Positions 42,112 to 50,348 of a stretch of DNA of 64,000 nucleotides are shown piece by piece; within the stretch, counting starts at the first letter, position 1, and each line of letters starts with the position of its first letter. A program made the translations under genes and the position numbers. This DNA is from Lutimaribacter_A marinistellae (GTDB lineage Bacteria; Pseudomonadota; Alphaproteobacteria; Rhodobacterales; Rhodobacteraceae). The DNA lies in assembly GCF_042648365.1 (NCBI RefSeq), contig NZ_JBHRXI010000001.1, forward strand, positions 248,001-312,000. The letters are read 5' to 3'. The notes under the pieces are model-generated. The model ran no database searches, was not told the origin of the DNA, and worked only from the letters and a program-made list of their open reading frames with translations.

Positions 42112-43077
42112 ATGGATTTCCTGACGATCATCCAAGTGCTCGATTCAACCATCCGTCTTTCGACGCCGTTGTTGCTGGCCTGCCTCGCCGGACTGTTTTC
42201 GGAACGCTCCGGTGTTTTCGATATCGGGCTTGAAGGCAAGATGCTTATCGCGGCCTTCTTTTCAGCGGCAATCGCTGCCGTGACCGGCTCTGTTTGGCTG
42301 GGCCTTCTCGCCGGGATCGCCTCTTCTATGGTGCTCGCCGGGCTTCACGGGCTGGCATCGATCACCTTCAGGGGCAACCAACTGATTTCAGGAGTGGCTA
42401 TCAATTTCCTTGCGGCTGGGATGACTGTGCTTATCGCGCAGGATTGGTTCCAGCAGGGAGGACGGACACCCTCGCTGATTGGTGGAGGGCGTTTCACGCC
42501 GATCGAATTGCCGTTTGCAAGTGCATTGGAAGAGGTACCCATCCTTGGCCCGATCTATTCCGAGCTACTCTCGGGCCATTCCATCCTTGTGTATTTTGCG
42601 TTTGCGGCCGTTCCCGCCACCTGGTGGATCCTGTTTCGCACCAGGTTCGGGCTGAGACTGCGCGCCGTAGGAGAAAACCCGGCGGCCGTCGATACCGCCG
42701 GCGTCTCGGTTGTGGGGCTGCGATATGCGGCCGTTGCCATCGCCGGGGTATTGTGCGGCATCGCCGGTGCATACCTTGCCACCGCGCTGCAGGCAGGTTT
42801 CGTCAAGGATATGACGGCGGGGCGGGGCTTCATTGCACTGGCCGCGCTGATTTTCGCCAAGTGGCGCCCGTGGCACGCGATGGGTGCCTGTCTGCTGTTC
42901 GGTTTTCTTCAGGCCATCGCGCTGAGGTTCCAGAATATCGACCTTGGCGGCGTGGTGATTCCGGTACAGGCGATGGATGCGCTACCCTATGTTCTGACGG
43001 TTGTCATTCTGGCCGGTTTCGTGGGCAAGGCCATCCCGCCGCGCGCGGGTGGGGAACCCTATGTGAAGGAGCGCTGA
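42112..43077 (+). CDS. ABC transporter permease (YufQ/NupQ-like)
   Basis: A 321-aa polytopic permease, the second membrane subunit of the nucleoside importer. FSERSGVFDIGLEGKMLIAAF, FRTRFGLRLRAVGENPAAVDTAGVSV and GRGFIALAALIFAKWRP are diagnostic. It begins 10 bp after the first permease and is the last gene of the operon. Together with deoD and adenosine kinase elsewhere in the window it suggests a working nucleoside salvage capability. Confidence 0.92.
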   Translation: MDFLTIIQVLDSTIRLSTPLLLACLAGLFSERSGVFDIGLEGKMLIAAFFSAAIAAVTGSVWLGLLAGIASSMVLAGLHGLASITFRGNQLISGVAINFLAAGMTVLIAQDWFQQGGRTPSLIGGGRFTPIELPFASALEEVPILGPIYSELLSGHSILVYFAFAAVPATWWILFRTRFGLRLRAVGENPAAVDTAGVSVVGLRYAAVAIAGVLCGIAGAYLATALQAGFVKDMTAGRGFIALAALIFAKWRPWHAMGACLLFGFLQAIALRFQNIDLGGVVIPVQAMDALPYVLTVVILAGFVGKAIPPRAGGEPYVKER

Positions 43078-43168
43078 TAGAGCCAGTTCAGCGCTTCAGA
43101 TCAGTCCTGTTTGCTGCACGGCAGCAAGCCATGTTGATTTCGATCCCGGCAAAGGTCTAACTGGTGAT

Positions 43169-44092
43169 ATGCAGATCTACCTCCCCATTGCCGAAGTCTC
43201 CGTAAACGCGTTCCTGCTCTTGGGGCTCGGCGGAATGGTGGGGGTATTGTCCGGCATGTTTGGTGTGGGGGGCGGCTTTCTGATGACGCCCCTGCTGTTC
43301 TTCATAGGCATTCCGCCTGCAGTCGCCGTGGCGACCGAGGCGAACCAAATCGTCGCATCCTCCTTTTCCGGTGTGCTGGCACACTTCAGGCGAAAAACGG
43401 TGGATCTGCGAATGGGCACCGTTCTGCTGACGGGAGGGCTGACTGGTGCTGCCGTCGGCGTGCTGGTTTTCAACTACCTGAAAAGTCTTGGGCAGGTCGA
43501 TCTACTTGTAAAACTCTGTTACGTCGTCTTCCTCGGCGTCGTTGGCGGGTTGATGTTCATCGAAAGCTTGCAAGCCCTGCGCAAAGCCCGCAAGGCGGGC
43601 GGTAGCCCTGCGCCGAGCCGCAAACAACGCGGGTGGGTACACGCCCTGCCCTTCAAGATGCGGTTCAGAACGTCCGGACTTTACATTTCGGTCATCCCAC
43701 CTTTGGTGGTCGGCGTTTTCGTCGGCATCCTATCGGCGATCATGGGCGTCGGCGGCGGCTTCATCATGGTCCCGGCCATGATCTACATCCTTGGCATGCC
43801 TACCAAGGTCGTTGTTGGCACGTCTCTTTTCCAGATCATTTTCGTCACCGCATTCACAACGATGCTGCATGCCACGACCAACTACACGGTCGACATTGTT
43901 CTTGCCGTTCTTTTGCTGGTTGGTGGAGTTATCGGCGCGCAGATCGGCACCGTAATCGGGGCGCGGATGAAAGCCGAACAGTTGCGAATTCTTTTGGCCG
44001 GCCTCGTGCTCGTGGTATGCGCAAAACTGGCCCTTGACCTGCTCCTGCAACCGACCGAGCTGTATTCGCTCGGTGCCGTAGGGGGGCACTGA
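43169..44092 (+). CDS. TauE/SafE family sulfite/anion exporter
   Basis: A 307-aa membrane protein with about eight helices and two repeated GxGGGF motifs, GMFGVGGGFLMTPLLFF near the N terminus and AIMGVGGGFIMVPAMIYI in the second half. Family members export sulfite, sulfoacetate or related anions. Its last base overlaps the next gene's ATG, forming the TauE-TIGR02186 pair typical of Alphaproteobacteria. The substrate cannot be settled here. Confidence 0.88.
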   Translation: MQIYLPIAEVSVNAFLLLGLGGMVGVLSGMFGVGGGFLMTPLLFFIGIPPAVAVATEANQIVASSFSGVLAHFRRKTVDLRMGTVLLTGGLTGAAVGVLVFNYLKSLGQVDLLVKLCYVVFLGVVGGLMFIESLQALRKARKAGGSPAPSRKQRGWVHALPFKMRFRTSGLYISVIPPLVVGVFVGILSAIMGVGGGFIMVPAMIYILGMPTKVVVGTSLFQIIFVTAFTTMLHATTNYTVDIVLAVLLLVGGVIGAQIGTVIGARMKAEQLRILLAGLVLVVCAKLALDLLLQPTELYSLGAVGGH

Positions 44093-44853
44093 TGCGCTGG
44101 GTGTTCGCACTTCTCCTGACGCTTTTGCCTGCGCTGCCCGAAGCAGAAGAAGTCGTGCTTGGGCTGAGCCAAGAGAATGTGGCCATCACGACGAGCTTCG
44201 ATGGGTCCGAGATTCTCATTTTCGGGGCGGTCAAACGCGAGGCGCCGATTGATGACGTCAACCCGTTGGAGGTCGTGATTTCGGTGGCTGGCCCGTCCGA
44301 GCCGGTCGTCGTACGGCGCAAGGAACGAAAGCTGGGGATCTGGGTGAACACAGACTCGGTTGAGGTCGATCTCGCGCCGAGCTTCTACGCCGTGGCGACG
44401 ACAGGGCCGTTCAACGAAGTGCTCAGCAATACCGAAGACTTTCGCCACAAGGTATCAATCGACAGGGCAATCCGTTCCGTCGGCGCGCCAGACAACATAT
44501 CGGACTCCGAGGCATTTACCGCGGCGCTGATCCGCATCAACCGAAGCAAGCATCTTTATCAATTGCTTGAGGGACAGGTGGCGCTGGATGAACAAACCTT
44601 GTTTCGTACCCGTATCGACCTTCCCGCTGACCTGACCGAAGGAAATTACTCTACCCGCATCTTTCTGACACGCGGCGGCGAGATCGTCTCGCAATACGAA
44701 ACTGCGATTGCGGTCGAGAAAGTCGGGATGGAACGGTTCCTCTTTGCGTTGTCGAGGGAAAATCCGATTGTTTACGGCCTGATGTCTTTGGTCATTGCAA
44801 TCGCAGCGGGATGGGGGGCCTCGGCTGCCTTCCAGCTTCTGCGGAATTCGTGA
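44092..44853 (+). CDS. TIGR02186 family alphaproteobacterial transmembrane protein
   Basis: A 253-aa conserved protein of unknown function. It has an N-terminal signal (WVFALLLTLLPALPEAE), a long exported region with LGLSQENVAITTSFDGSEILIFGAV and a C-terminal membrane helix (VYGLMSLVIAIAAGWGASAAF). Family proteins nearly always follow a TauE/SafE permease, as here with overlapping stop and start (TGATG). A partner or accessory role in anion export is inferred. Confidence 0.85.
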   Translation: MRWVFALLLTLLPALPEAEEVVLGLSQENVAITTSFDGSEILIFGAVKREAPIDDVNPLEVVISVAGPSEPVVVRRKERKLGIWVNTDSVEVDLAPSFYAVATTGPFNEVLSNTEDFRHKVSIDRAIRSVGAPDNISDSEAFTAALIRINRSKHLYQLLEGQVALDEQTLFRTRIDLPADLTEGNYSTRIFLTRGGEIVSQYETAIAVEKVGMERFLFALSRENPIVYGLMSLVIAIAAGWGASAAFQLLRNS

Positions 44854-44856
44854 CCG

Positions 44857-45585
44857 TCAACCGCGGCCGATGTAAGGCATCGACGTCGCCATCACCGTCA
44901 TGAATTGAACATTGGCCTCCAGTGGAAGCGAGGCCATATGCAGGACCGAGCGCGCTGCATCTTCAACCGCCATGGTCGGATCGGGTGCCCTACCCGCTTT
45001 TTGTGCAGAACGGTTAACATCTTCGATCATCGGCGTGCGGGCGTTGCCTATGTCGATCTGACCGCAAGCGATGTTGAAATCACGCCCGTCGAGTGACAAA
45101 GCTCGCGTCAAACCGGTTATCGCGTGCTTGGTAGCAGTGTAGTGCACCGACCTGGGCCGAGGGACATGAGCGGCGATGGATCCGTTATTGATTATCCGTC
45201 CCCCTTGTGGATCTTGACGCCGCATTCGGGCAAAGGCCGCGCGTGCGCAGAGAAACATGCCGTTCAGATTGACGTCGACGGATTGGTACCAATCCTCAAT
45301 TTCAATCTCGTCGATCGTTCCGCCCGGCGCAAAAACACCCGCATTATTGAACAGCACGTCAAGACGTCCGGCAACTTGGACAAAGCTGTCAAATGCGGCC
45401 TCGATGCCTTTCGGGTCAGTAACATCCGTGACCAGTACGCATGCTCTGTCGCGGTCCTGCGCCAATTCAGTCAATAATTCGGCCCGCCGAGCGAGAAGCC
45501 CGACATGCCAACCGTTGTCCAAAAAGAGTTCGGCCGTTGCCCGTCCGATGCCCGAGCTTGCCCCCGTAACGACAATCGATTTCAT
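44857..45585 (-). CDS. Short-chain dehydrogenase/reductase
   Basis: A 242-aa SDR. The cofactor motif TGASSGIG is at residues 7-14, the structural NNAG is in VLFNNAGVFAPG and the catalytic pair is in VHYTATKHA, with a Ser upstream in NNGSIAAH. The C terminus is short of extra domains. Substrate unknown. It overlaps the stop of the RecD-like gene by ATGA and is the last gene of the minus-strand group that begins with the LuxR/LuxI genes. It converges on the TIGR02186 gene (3 bp). Confidence 0.88.
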   Translation of the reverse strand: MKSIVVTGASSGIGRATAELFLDNGWHVGLLARRAELLTELAQDRDRACVLVTDVTDPKGIEAAFDSFVQVAGRLDVLFNNAGVFAPGGTIDEIEIEDWYQSVDVNLNGMFLCARAAFARMRRQDPQGGRIINNGSIAAHVPRPRSVHYTATKHAITGLTRALSLDGRDFNIACGQIDIGNARTPMIEDVNRSAQKAGRAPDPTMAVEDAARSVLHMASLPLEANVQFMTVMATSMPYIGRG

Positions 45586-47111
45586 GTCTCTTCGACCTCC
45601 AATGTCAAAGCTGCGGCCGGTGCCTGCAAATCGTCGACACGCAAGGGGTAAGTGGGTTTTGCCAACCGATTGCGAACAACCCAGATCAATCGTTCCTGCG
45701 CCCGGGTGATCGCAACATAAGCCAAACGCTTCCACAGAGGTTGTCCCGCCTCGCTTCGCCCCATGCGCGCCGCGGCATAAATATCGGGCGCAAAGACCTG
45801 CACGGTGTCCCATTGCGACCCCTGCGCCTTATGGATCGTGACAGCCGCGCCGTGCAGGAACGTCGCCCCCATACGCGCTGCATAGGGGATGAACGGTTCC
45901 TCTTCATCGGGCTTTTCGATCTTTACGATCGATGCTGCGCTGACCCTCGGGTCCTCGGCCCCCATCACGTGCAGGCGGGAAAAGCCGGGCCGCTTACCGG
46001 GACCCAGATAGATGACTTGTGCGCCCTTGATCAGTCCTCGAGCTTCGAGGTCGAGCCGTTTCTTGCGATGTTTGAGCGGTAGCTCCAGCCCGTCGCAGAT
46101 CAACGGTTCGCCCTCTATCAGTTCGGTTTCAGGCGCACCGTGTACCTGACGAAACGCATTGATAAGCCGGATACGAGTTGCGTTACGCCAAACAAGGACA
46201 GGGCTGCGTGCCATCAGGTCAACCTCGACCCGTTGCCCCCAGATCACGCGGTCGTCGGAACGAGCTTTGTCCTCGATCATCCGCTCGAAATCTTCGAAAC
46301 CTATTGCTGGGTCAGCCAAAGCATGAGCGAGGTCGAGAATGGGGTTGTCTGCATCCTGCCTGTGGATGCGATGCAGCATGAGCTTGCGCGGTTCCGGCAG
46401 CGCCTCGAACACCATCGACCCGGACTGGTTTACCGGTGCCAGCTGAGCAGGATCGCCAAATAACAGAAGTGTAGGAAATATCTCCTTCAGGTCCTCGAAC
46501 TGCCGATCATCAAGCATAGAGGCCTCATCGACAAACCCGACGTCAAGCGGTTCTTCGCGCCTTTTCCAGCCGGTGATGAAATCCGATCCACGCAGTCCGG
46601 CAGCGGCAAGCGCTCCGGGAATGGACTTCATTTTCTCATAGAAGGCTGCGGCGCGATCGAGCGCCTCGTCTGTCAGTTCTTCGATCGCGGGGCGTTCGCC
46701 ATCACCGGCCAACCATTCCGCAATACGCTCGTATTCCGGGTGGTAGACTGGCGTGTAGAGGATCCGATGTATGGTGGTGGCTGGCACACCCCGCAGGCGC
46801 AACACGCTCGCGGCCTTGTTGGTAGGGGCCAGGATGGCGAGCGTCCGTCTGTCCCGGGACCGCCGGCTTTCGTAATCCCCCGAGACGACCTGCACACCGG
46901 CTTGTTCCAGGGCCTTGTACAGTTCCGCAAGCAAGAGCGTCTTTCCCGAACCTGCCTTGCCTATCACCGCCATCACGCCGGCCGTGCTAGCACCCTCCGC
47001 GCGCAGCAGCGCTTCGTCGTCAAGGTCAATGCCGGACGTACGCAACAACTCTGTCACGCTGTCATACGCGGCGGCCTGATCGTCGGAAAACTGAACCGGA
47101 AGGTTGGACAT
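45582..47111 (-). CDS. RecD-like superfamily 1 DNA helicase
   Basis: A 509-aa ATPase. Walker A is GKAGSGKT at residues 51-58, Walker B is VGFVDEASML, GDPAQLAPVNQSG is motif III and IHKAQGSQWDTVQVF with AITRAQERLIWV are motifs V and VI. This is the core of RecD2/Dda-type 5'-3' helicases, shorter than RecD2 because the N-terminal domain is absent. It may act in DNA repair or replication restart. It is 41 bp downstream of luxI and overlaps the SDR, so quorum-sensing readthrough is possible. Confidence 0.85.
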   Translation of the reverse strand: MSNLPVQFSDDQAAAYDSVTELLRTSGIDLDDEALLRAEGASTAGVMAVIGKAGSGKTLLLAELYKALEQAGVQVVSGDYESRRSRDRRTLAILAPTNKAASVLRLRGVPATTIHRILYTPVYHPEYERIAEWLAGDGERPAIEELTDEALDRAAAFYEKMKSIPGALAAAGLRGSDFITGWKRREEPLDVGFVDEASMLDDRQFEDLKEIFPTLLLFGDPAQLAPVNQSGSMVFEALPEPRKLMLHRIHRQDADNPILDLAHALADPAIGFEDFERMIEDKARSDDRVIWGQRVEVDLMARSPVLVWRNATRIRLINAFRQVHGAPETELIEGEPLICDGLELPLKHRKKRLDLEARGLIKGAQVIYLGPGKRPGFSRLHVMGAEDPRVSAASIVKIEKPDEEEPFIPYAARMGATFLHGAAVTIHKAQGSQWDTVQVFAPDIYAAARMGRSEAGQPLWKRLAYVAITRAQERLIWVVRNRLAKPTYPLRVDDLQAPAAALTLEVEET

Positions 47112-47152
47112 GGCGCGACCCTACAATCCCGCGCCAATGCCTTCCAGCGCAA

Positions 47153-47791
47153 TCAGGCGCGGCGCGCGACGCGAGGTTGTGCAGTCTTTCCGAAGGCGCT
47201 CTGGAACCAGAGACGAGACAAGGCGCGCGGCAGTCCTGCCTTTTCGGCAACGCGATCATTGACCTCGACAGAACAGGGCCAAAGACCGACCGAAATACGA
47301 TCACGACCCTCACCCTCGGAGCCAAGGATCTCCGGAGAAGCACCCAGCATCCGATAGATCCGCACCATCCGAGCGTCGAACACGCCAGCGATGTGGGTCA
47401 GTCCAAAGCCCTCCATCAGCTCGCCTGCCGTCAACATGATCGCTCCGGCGACGCGCGCTTGTGCTGTCCGAGACAAACAAAACCGCGTCGCTTCCCAGAT
47501 GAAAGGAGAGGAAATGGGCGAACCACCGGTCAGATGACCAAAGATATCGTTTACCATGACTGGGCCGGTGGTCGGCAGGAACCGCATTGAACCACCATGC
47601 GATCCGTCCTCTTCCTCCCAAATCGCGTAAATCGGGTTGAGCGTGTCGTACTGGTCGCGCTCTTCTCCATTGGTATTGACCTCAACCTCCCAGCCAAGAC
47701 GCGTTCGAAACTGATCGGCCCGGTCCTTGAACATCGAATGCGCAAGTTTCGGGTGCCGATGCAACTCGTCGCCATACAAGTAACGCAGCAT
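47153..47791 (-). CDS. LuxI-type acyl-homoserine lactone synthase
   Basis: A 212-aa autoinducer synthase that joins SAM with an acyl group from acyl-ACP. The conserved N-terminal pattern FRTRLGWEVEVN...YDTLNPIYAIWEEEDG, GSMRFLPTTGPVMVNDIFGHL and WEATRFCLSRT is clear. The start MLRYLYGDEL at 47791 has AAGGGG upstream; a longer in-frame Met at 47824 has none. It lies 81 bp after luxR. The acyl chain cannot be predicted. No convincing lux box was found in the 81 bp. Confidence 0.93.
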   Translation of the reverse strand: MLRYLYGDELHRHPKLAHSMFKDRADQFRTRLGWEVEVNTNGEERDQYDTLNPIYAIWEEEDGSHGGSMRFLPTTGPVMVNDIFGHLTGGSPISSPFIWEATRFCLSRTAQARVAGAIMLTAGELMEGFGLTHIAGVFDARMVRIYRMLGASPEILGSEGEGRDRISVGLWPCSVEVNDRVAEKAGLPRALSRLWFQSAFGKTAQPRVARRA

Positions 47792-47872
47792 AAGATTTCC
47801 CCTTCTCGTCCGCCAATGGAACAAAGGGGGTACGGAGGAAGGGTTAATATTCGCCTATCGGGTCGTGCGGGG

Positions 47873-48592
47873 TTAAACCACGATCAACCCTCGACTCATC
47901 GCAGTGGCTATCGCGTGCGTCGTGTTCAGGGCACCAAGTTTGAAGCGGGCGCTTTCAATATACACGCGCAACGTGTGCTCTGAGATTGAAAGCGAATGTG
48001 CAACCTGCGCCCGGTTGTATCCCAAGGCCAATAGGGTCATTGCATCTACTTCGCGGGGCGAAAGCGACCGACTGATTTCTGGCTTTCGGTTGGCTTCGAA
48101 CTCAAGGGCCTTCCTGTTGAAGTAATGCGCAATCAGGATCAGATCGCGCCCGTAGGCCTCCATGAAGTCAGCCCAAACATCATCTTCACAGGTATGATTC
48201 GCCGTGAACAAGGCGAATTGCCCGTTCGGCCCTCGGATCGGGATCGAGTATCCTTGATTGCCGACCCCATGTTCGAGCGCATCCTTGAGAAAAATTCGCG
48301 CCGCTTTCGAAGACCAGTCAAGACGCTTCCAATCGACAGGGTGAAAGCGCTGGAAGCATCCCAAGATGACCGGATCTATTCGAAGATAATTCTGGTCAGC
48401 GTATCTTTCTATCCAAGTGTCGGAATATGTGGCCGCTCCGTACTGATCGCCCGCGCTGTCGACCCAGTGATAGACGACATGATCGACGCCCAGAGTGTTT
48501 CGCAACTGGACGGTTACGCGCTCGAGATCCTCAAGCGCGCTGGTGGCTACGAGCGCTTCGATAATCGGATCGAGATCTACCTTTGTCTCCAT
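47873..48592 (-). CDS. LuxR family quorum-sensing transcriptional regulator
   Basis: A 239-aa regulator with an N-terminal autoinducer-binding domain (HVVYHWVDSAGDQYGAAT, WIERYADQNYLRIDPV, FHPVDWKRLDW) and a C-terminal GerE-type helix-turn-helix (SLSPREVDAMTLLALGYNRAQVAH and LSISEHTLRVYIESARFKLG). Trp and Asp residues typical of AHL binding are present. The start METKVDL at 48592 is preferred because the upstream extension reads poorly; the ribosome site is weak. It overlaps a small upstream ORF by 62 bp and is followed by luxI. Cognate pairing is inferred from position. Confidence 0.92.
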   Translation of the reverse strand: METKVDLDPIIEALVATSALEDLERVTVQLRNTLGVDHVVYHWVDSAGDQYGAATYSDTWIERYADQNYLRIDPVILGCFQRFHPVDWKRLDWSSKAARIFLKDALEHGVGNQGYSIPIRGPNGQFALFTANHTCEDDVWADFMEAYGRDLILIAHYFNRKALEFEANRKPEISRSLSPREVDAMTLLALGYNRAQVAHSLSISEHTLRVYIESARFKLGALNTTHAIATAMSRGLIVV

Positions 48593-48749
48593 CGGCGAGC
48601 GTCCAAACCCCTTCCCCGTTGGACGCCAGTTCGGTGGCCGCGACCAACCGGGTATCATCCAGTTGCGCCGCAAGCGCGCTCAAGCCATTTGCAGACGCAA
48701 AGGCTTTGAGGTCCGACAGTACGTCCAAGATCCACTCATTCTGCGCCAT
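48531..48749 (-). CDS. Small ORF overlapping the start of luxR
   Basis: A 72-aa open frame that starts with ATG at 48749 and runs 62 bp into luxR in another frame. MAQNEWILDVLSDLKAFASA reads as an amphipathic helix, followed by NGLSALAAQLDDTRLVAATE; the tail (GDKGRSRSDYRSARSHQRA) overlaps luxR and looks less protein-like. It may be a real small protein, or a leader that couples translation to luxR, which lacks a good ribosome site. No recognised domain. It should be tested by homology to the same position in related luxR loci. Confidence 0.5.
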   Translation of the reverse strand: MAQNEWILDVLSDLKAFASANGLSALAAQLDDTRLVAATELASNGEGVWTLADGDKGRSRSDYRSARSHQRA

Positions 48750-48891
48750 CACAGTCTCCCCCAAAGAGTTAACGAAAGGTTAAATCAACTATAGCATGTG
48801 CAGAAAACGTTAGGATATTCGCCGGTTTCTACTCCCCAAATCTGGTGAGGATGAATCTTGCAAGTCATTGAAACAATTCGGCGCCGAGAAA

Positions 48892-48924
48892 AAGCCCGCG
48901 AACACAAGTGTGATTCGCGGGCTT
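48892..48924 (-). terminator. Intrinsic terminator of ccr
   Basis: On the minus strand an 11-bp perfect stem (AAGCCCGCGAA / TTCGCGGGCTT) encloses CACAAGTGTGA, itself a short CAC/GTG stem, and is followed by five Ts (48889-48893). It lies 32 bp beyond the ccr stop and isolates ccr from the small ORF-luxR group. Confidence 0.85.
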
Positions 48925-48956
48925 CTTCAGCGATAGAGAAACGAACTTTTGTCCGG

Positions 48957-50237
48957 TCAGGACTCGAGAACTTCCTCGAGGGTACGCAGACCGGTCTTCG
49001 GGGACTGTACCAAGACGGCCATGTTCCCCGGCTTGTGTTCATTCCGAAGCATCTTCATATGCGCCTCGGGCAGGTCATCCCAAGTGAACACTTCGGACAT
49101 GCACGGATCCAGCCTCCGCTCGACCATCAACTTGTTGGCCGCCGATGCCTGCTTGAGATGCGCGAAATGCGAGCCTTGCAGGCGCTTTTGGTGCATCCAC
49201 ATGTAGCGCACGTCAAAGGTGCAGTTGAACCCGGTCGTGCCCGCACAGATCACAACCATGCCGCCCTTTTTGACAACGAAGGTCGACACCGGAAAGGTGC
49301 TTTCGCCGGGGTGTTCAAACACCATGTCGACGTTAACGCCTTTGCCCGTGATATCCCAGATCGCCTTGCCGAACTTGCGCGCTTCCTTGAACCATTCGGC
49401 GTATTCCGGTGTATTCACTGTGGGCAGCTGACCCCAGCAATTGAAGTCCTTTCGGTTCAGAACACCCTTGGCCCCGAGCTCCATCACGAATTCGCGTTTG
49501 CTCTCGTCCGAAATCACCCCGATCGCATTTGCGCCTGCGGTGTTGATCAACTGGATTGCATATGACCCCAATCCGCCCGATGCGCCCCAGACCAATACGT
49601 TTTGACCGGGCTTCAGATCATGCGGTTCGTGGCCGAATAGCATACGATAGGCAGTTGCAAGCGTCAGTGTGTAGCAAGCACTTTCTTCCCAAGTAAGGTG
49701 CTTGGGGCGCGGCATCAACTGCTGCGCTTGCACGTTCGTGAACTGAGCGAACGATCCATCTGGAGTTTCATATCCCCAGATCCGCTGGCTGGTCGAGTAC
49801 ATTGGATCGCCGCCGTTGCATTCTTCGTCATCACCGTCGTCCTGGTTGCAGTGAATTACGACCTCGTCCCCGACCTTCCAGCGTTTCACCTTGTCGCCAA
49901 CCGCCCAGACGATGCCCGACGCGTCGGATCCGGCAATGTGATAGGGTGCCTTGTGGCCATCAAACGGGCTGATAGGCTGGCCCAACGCAGCCCAGACGCC
50001 GTTATAGTTGACGCCGGCAGCCATCACCAGGACGAGGACCTCGTGGCTGTCCAACTCCGGGACATCCACGACCTCTTTCTGCATGGCAGTGTTCGGCTCA
50101 CCGTGCCGCTCCTTGCGGATGGCCCACGCGTACATCTTTTTGGGCACATAGCCCATCGGCGGGATCTCTCCCATCTCATAGAGGTCTTTCTCGGGCGCGT
50201 CATACGACGCGATGCCGCCGTCGGTGTCCAAAGCCAT
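48957..50237 (-). CDS. ccrA: Crotonyl-CoA carboxylase/reductase
   Basis: A 426-aa medium-chain dehydrogenase/reductase that reductively carboxylates crotonyl-CoA to ethylmalonyl-CoA with NADPH, the key step of the ethylmalonyl-CoA pathway for acetyl-CoA assimilation. GSDASGIVWAVGDKVKRW, the cofactor motif VWGASGGLGSYAIQL and FNCWGQLPTV are characteristic. The N terminus (GEIPPMGYVPKKMYAWAI) is typical of Ccr. The gene ends at a strong terminator. The mutase for the next-but-one step is 1.7 kb upstream on the other strand. Confidence 0.97.
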   Translation of the reverse strand: MALDTDGGIASYDAPEKDLYEMGEIPPMGYVPKKMYAWAIRKERHGEPNTAMQKEVVDVPELDSHEVLVLVMAAGVNYNGVWAALGQPISPFDGHKAPYHIAGSDASGIVWAVGDKVKRWKVGDEVVIHCNQDDGDDEECNGGDPMYSTSQRIWGYETPDGSFAQFTNVQAQQLMPRPKHLTWEESACYTLTLATAYRMLFGHEPHDLKPGQNVLVWGASGGLGSYAIQLINTAGANAIGVISDESKREFVMELGAKGVLNRKDFNCWGQLPTVNTPEYAEWFKEARKFGKAIWDITGKGVNVDMVFEHPGESTFPVSTFVVKKGGMVVICAGTTGFNCTFDVRYMWMHQKRLQGSHFAHLKQASAANKLMVERRLDPCMSEVFTWDDLPEAHMKMLRNEHKPGNMAVLVQSPKTGLRTLEEVLES

Positions 50238-50348
50238 GCTGGCCTCCTTTGCGTAACCTGAATGCCGCGGTGCAGAACCGCGCGTCTGAGAATGGGATAT
50301 TGGGCGCCGCGCAACATTGCAATAGCAATAGTGCGTAGTTTTGAAATT

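Noticed and set aside
47792..47872. Search for a lux box between luxR and luxI
   Set aside because: No convincing 18-20 bp palindrome could be found by eye in the 81 bp.
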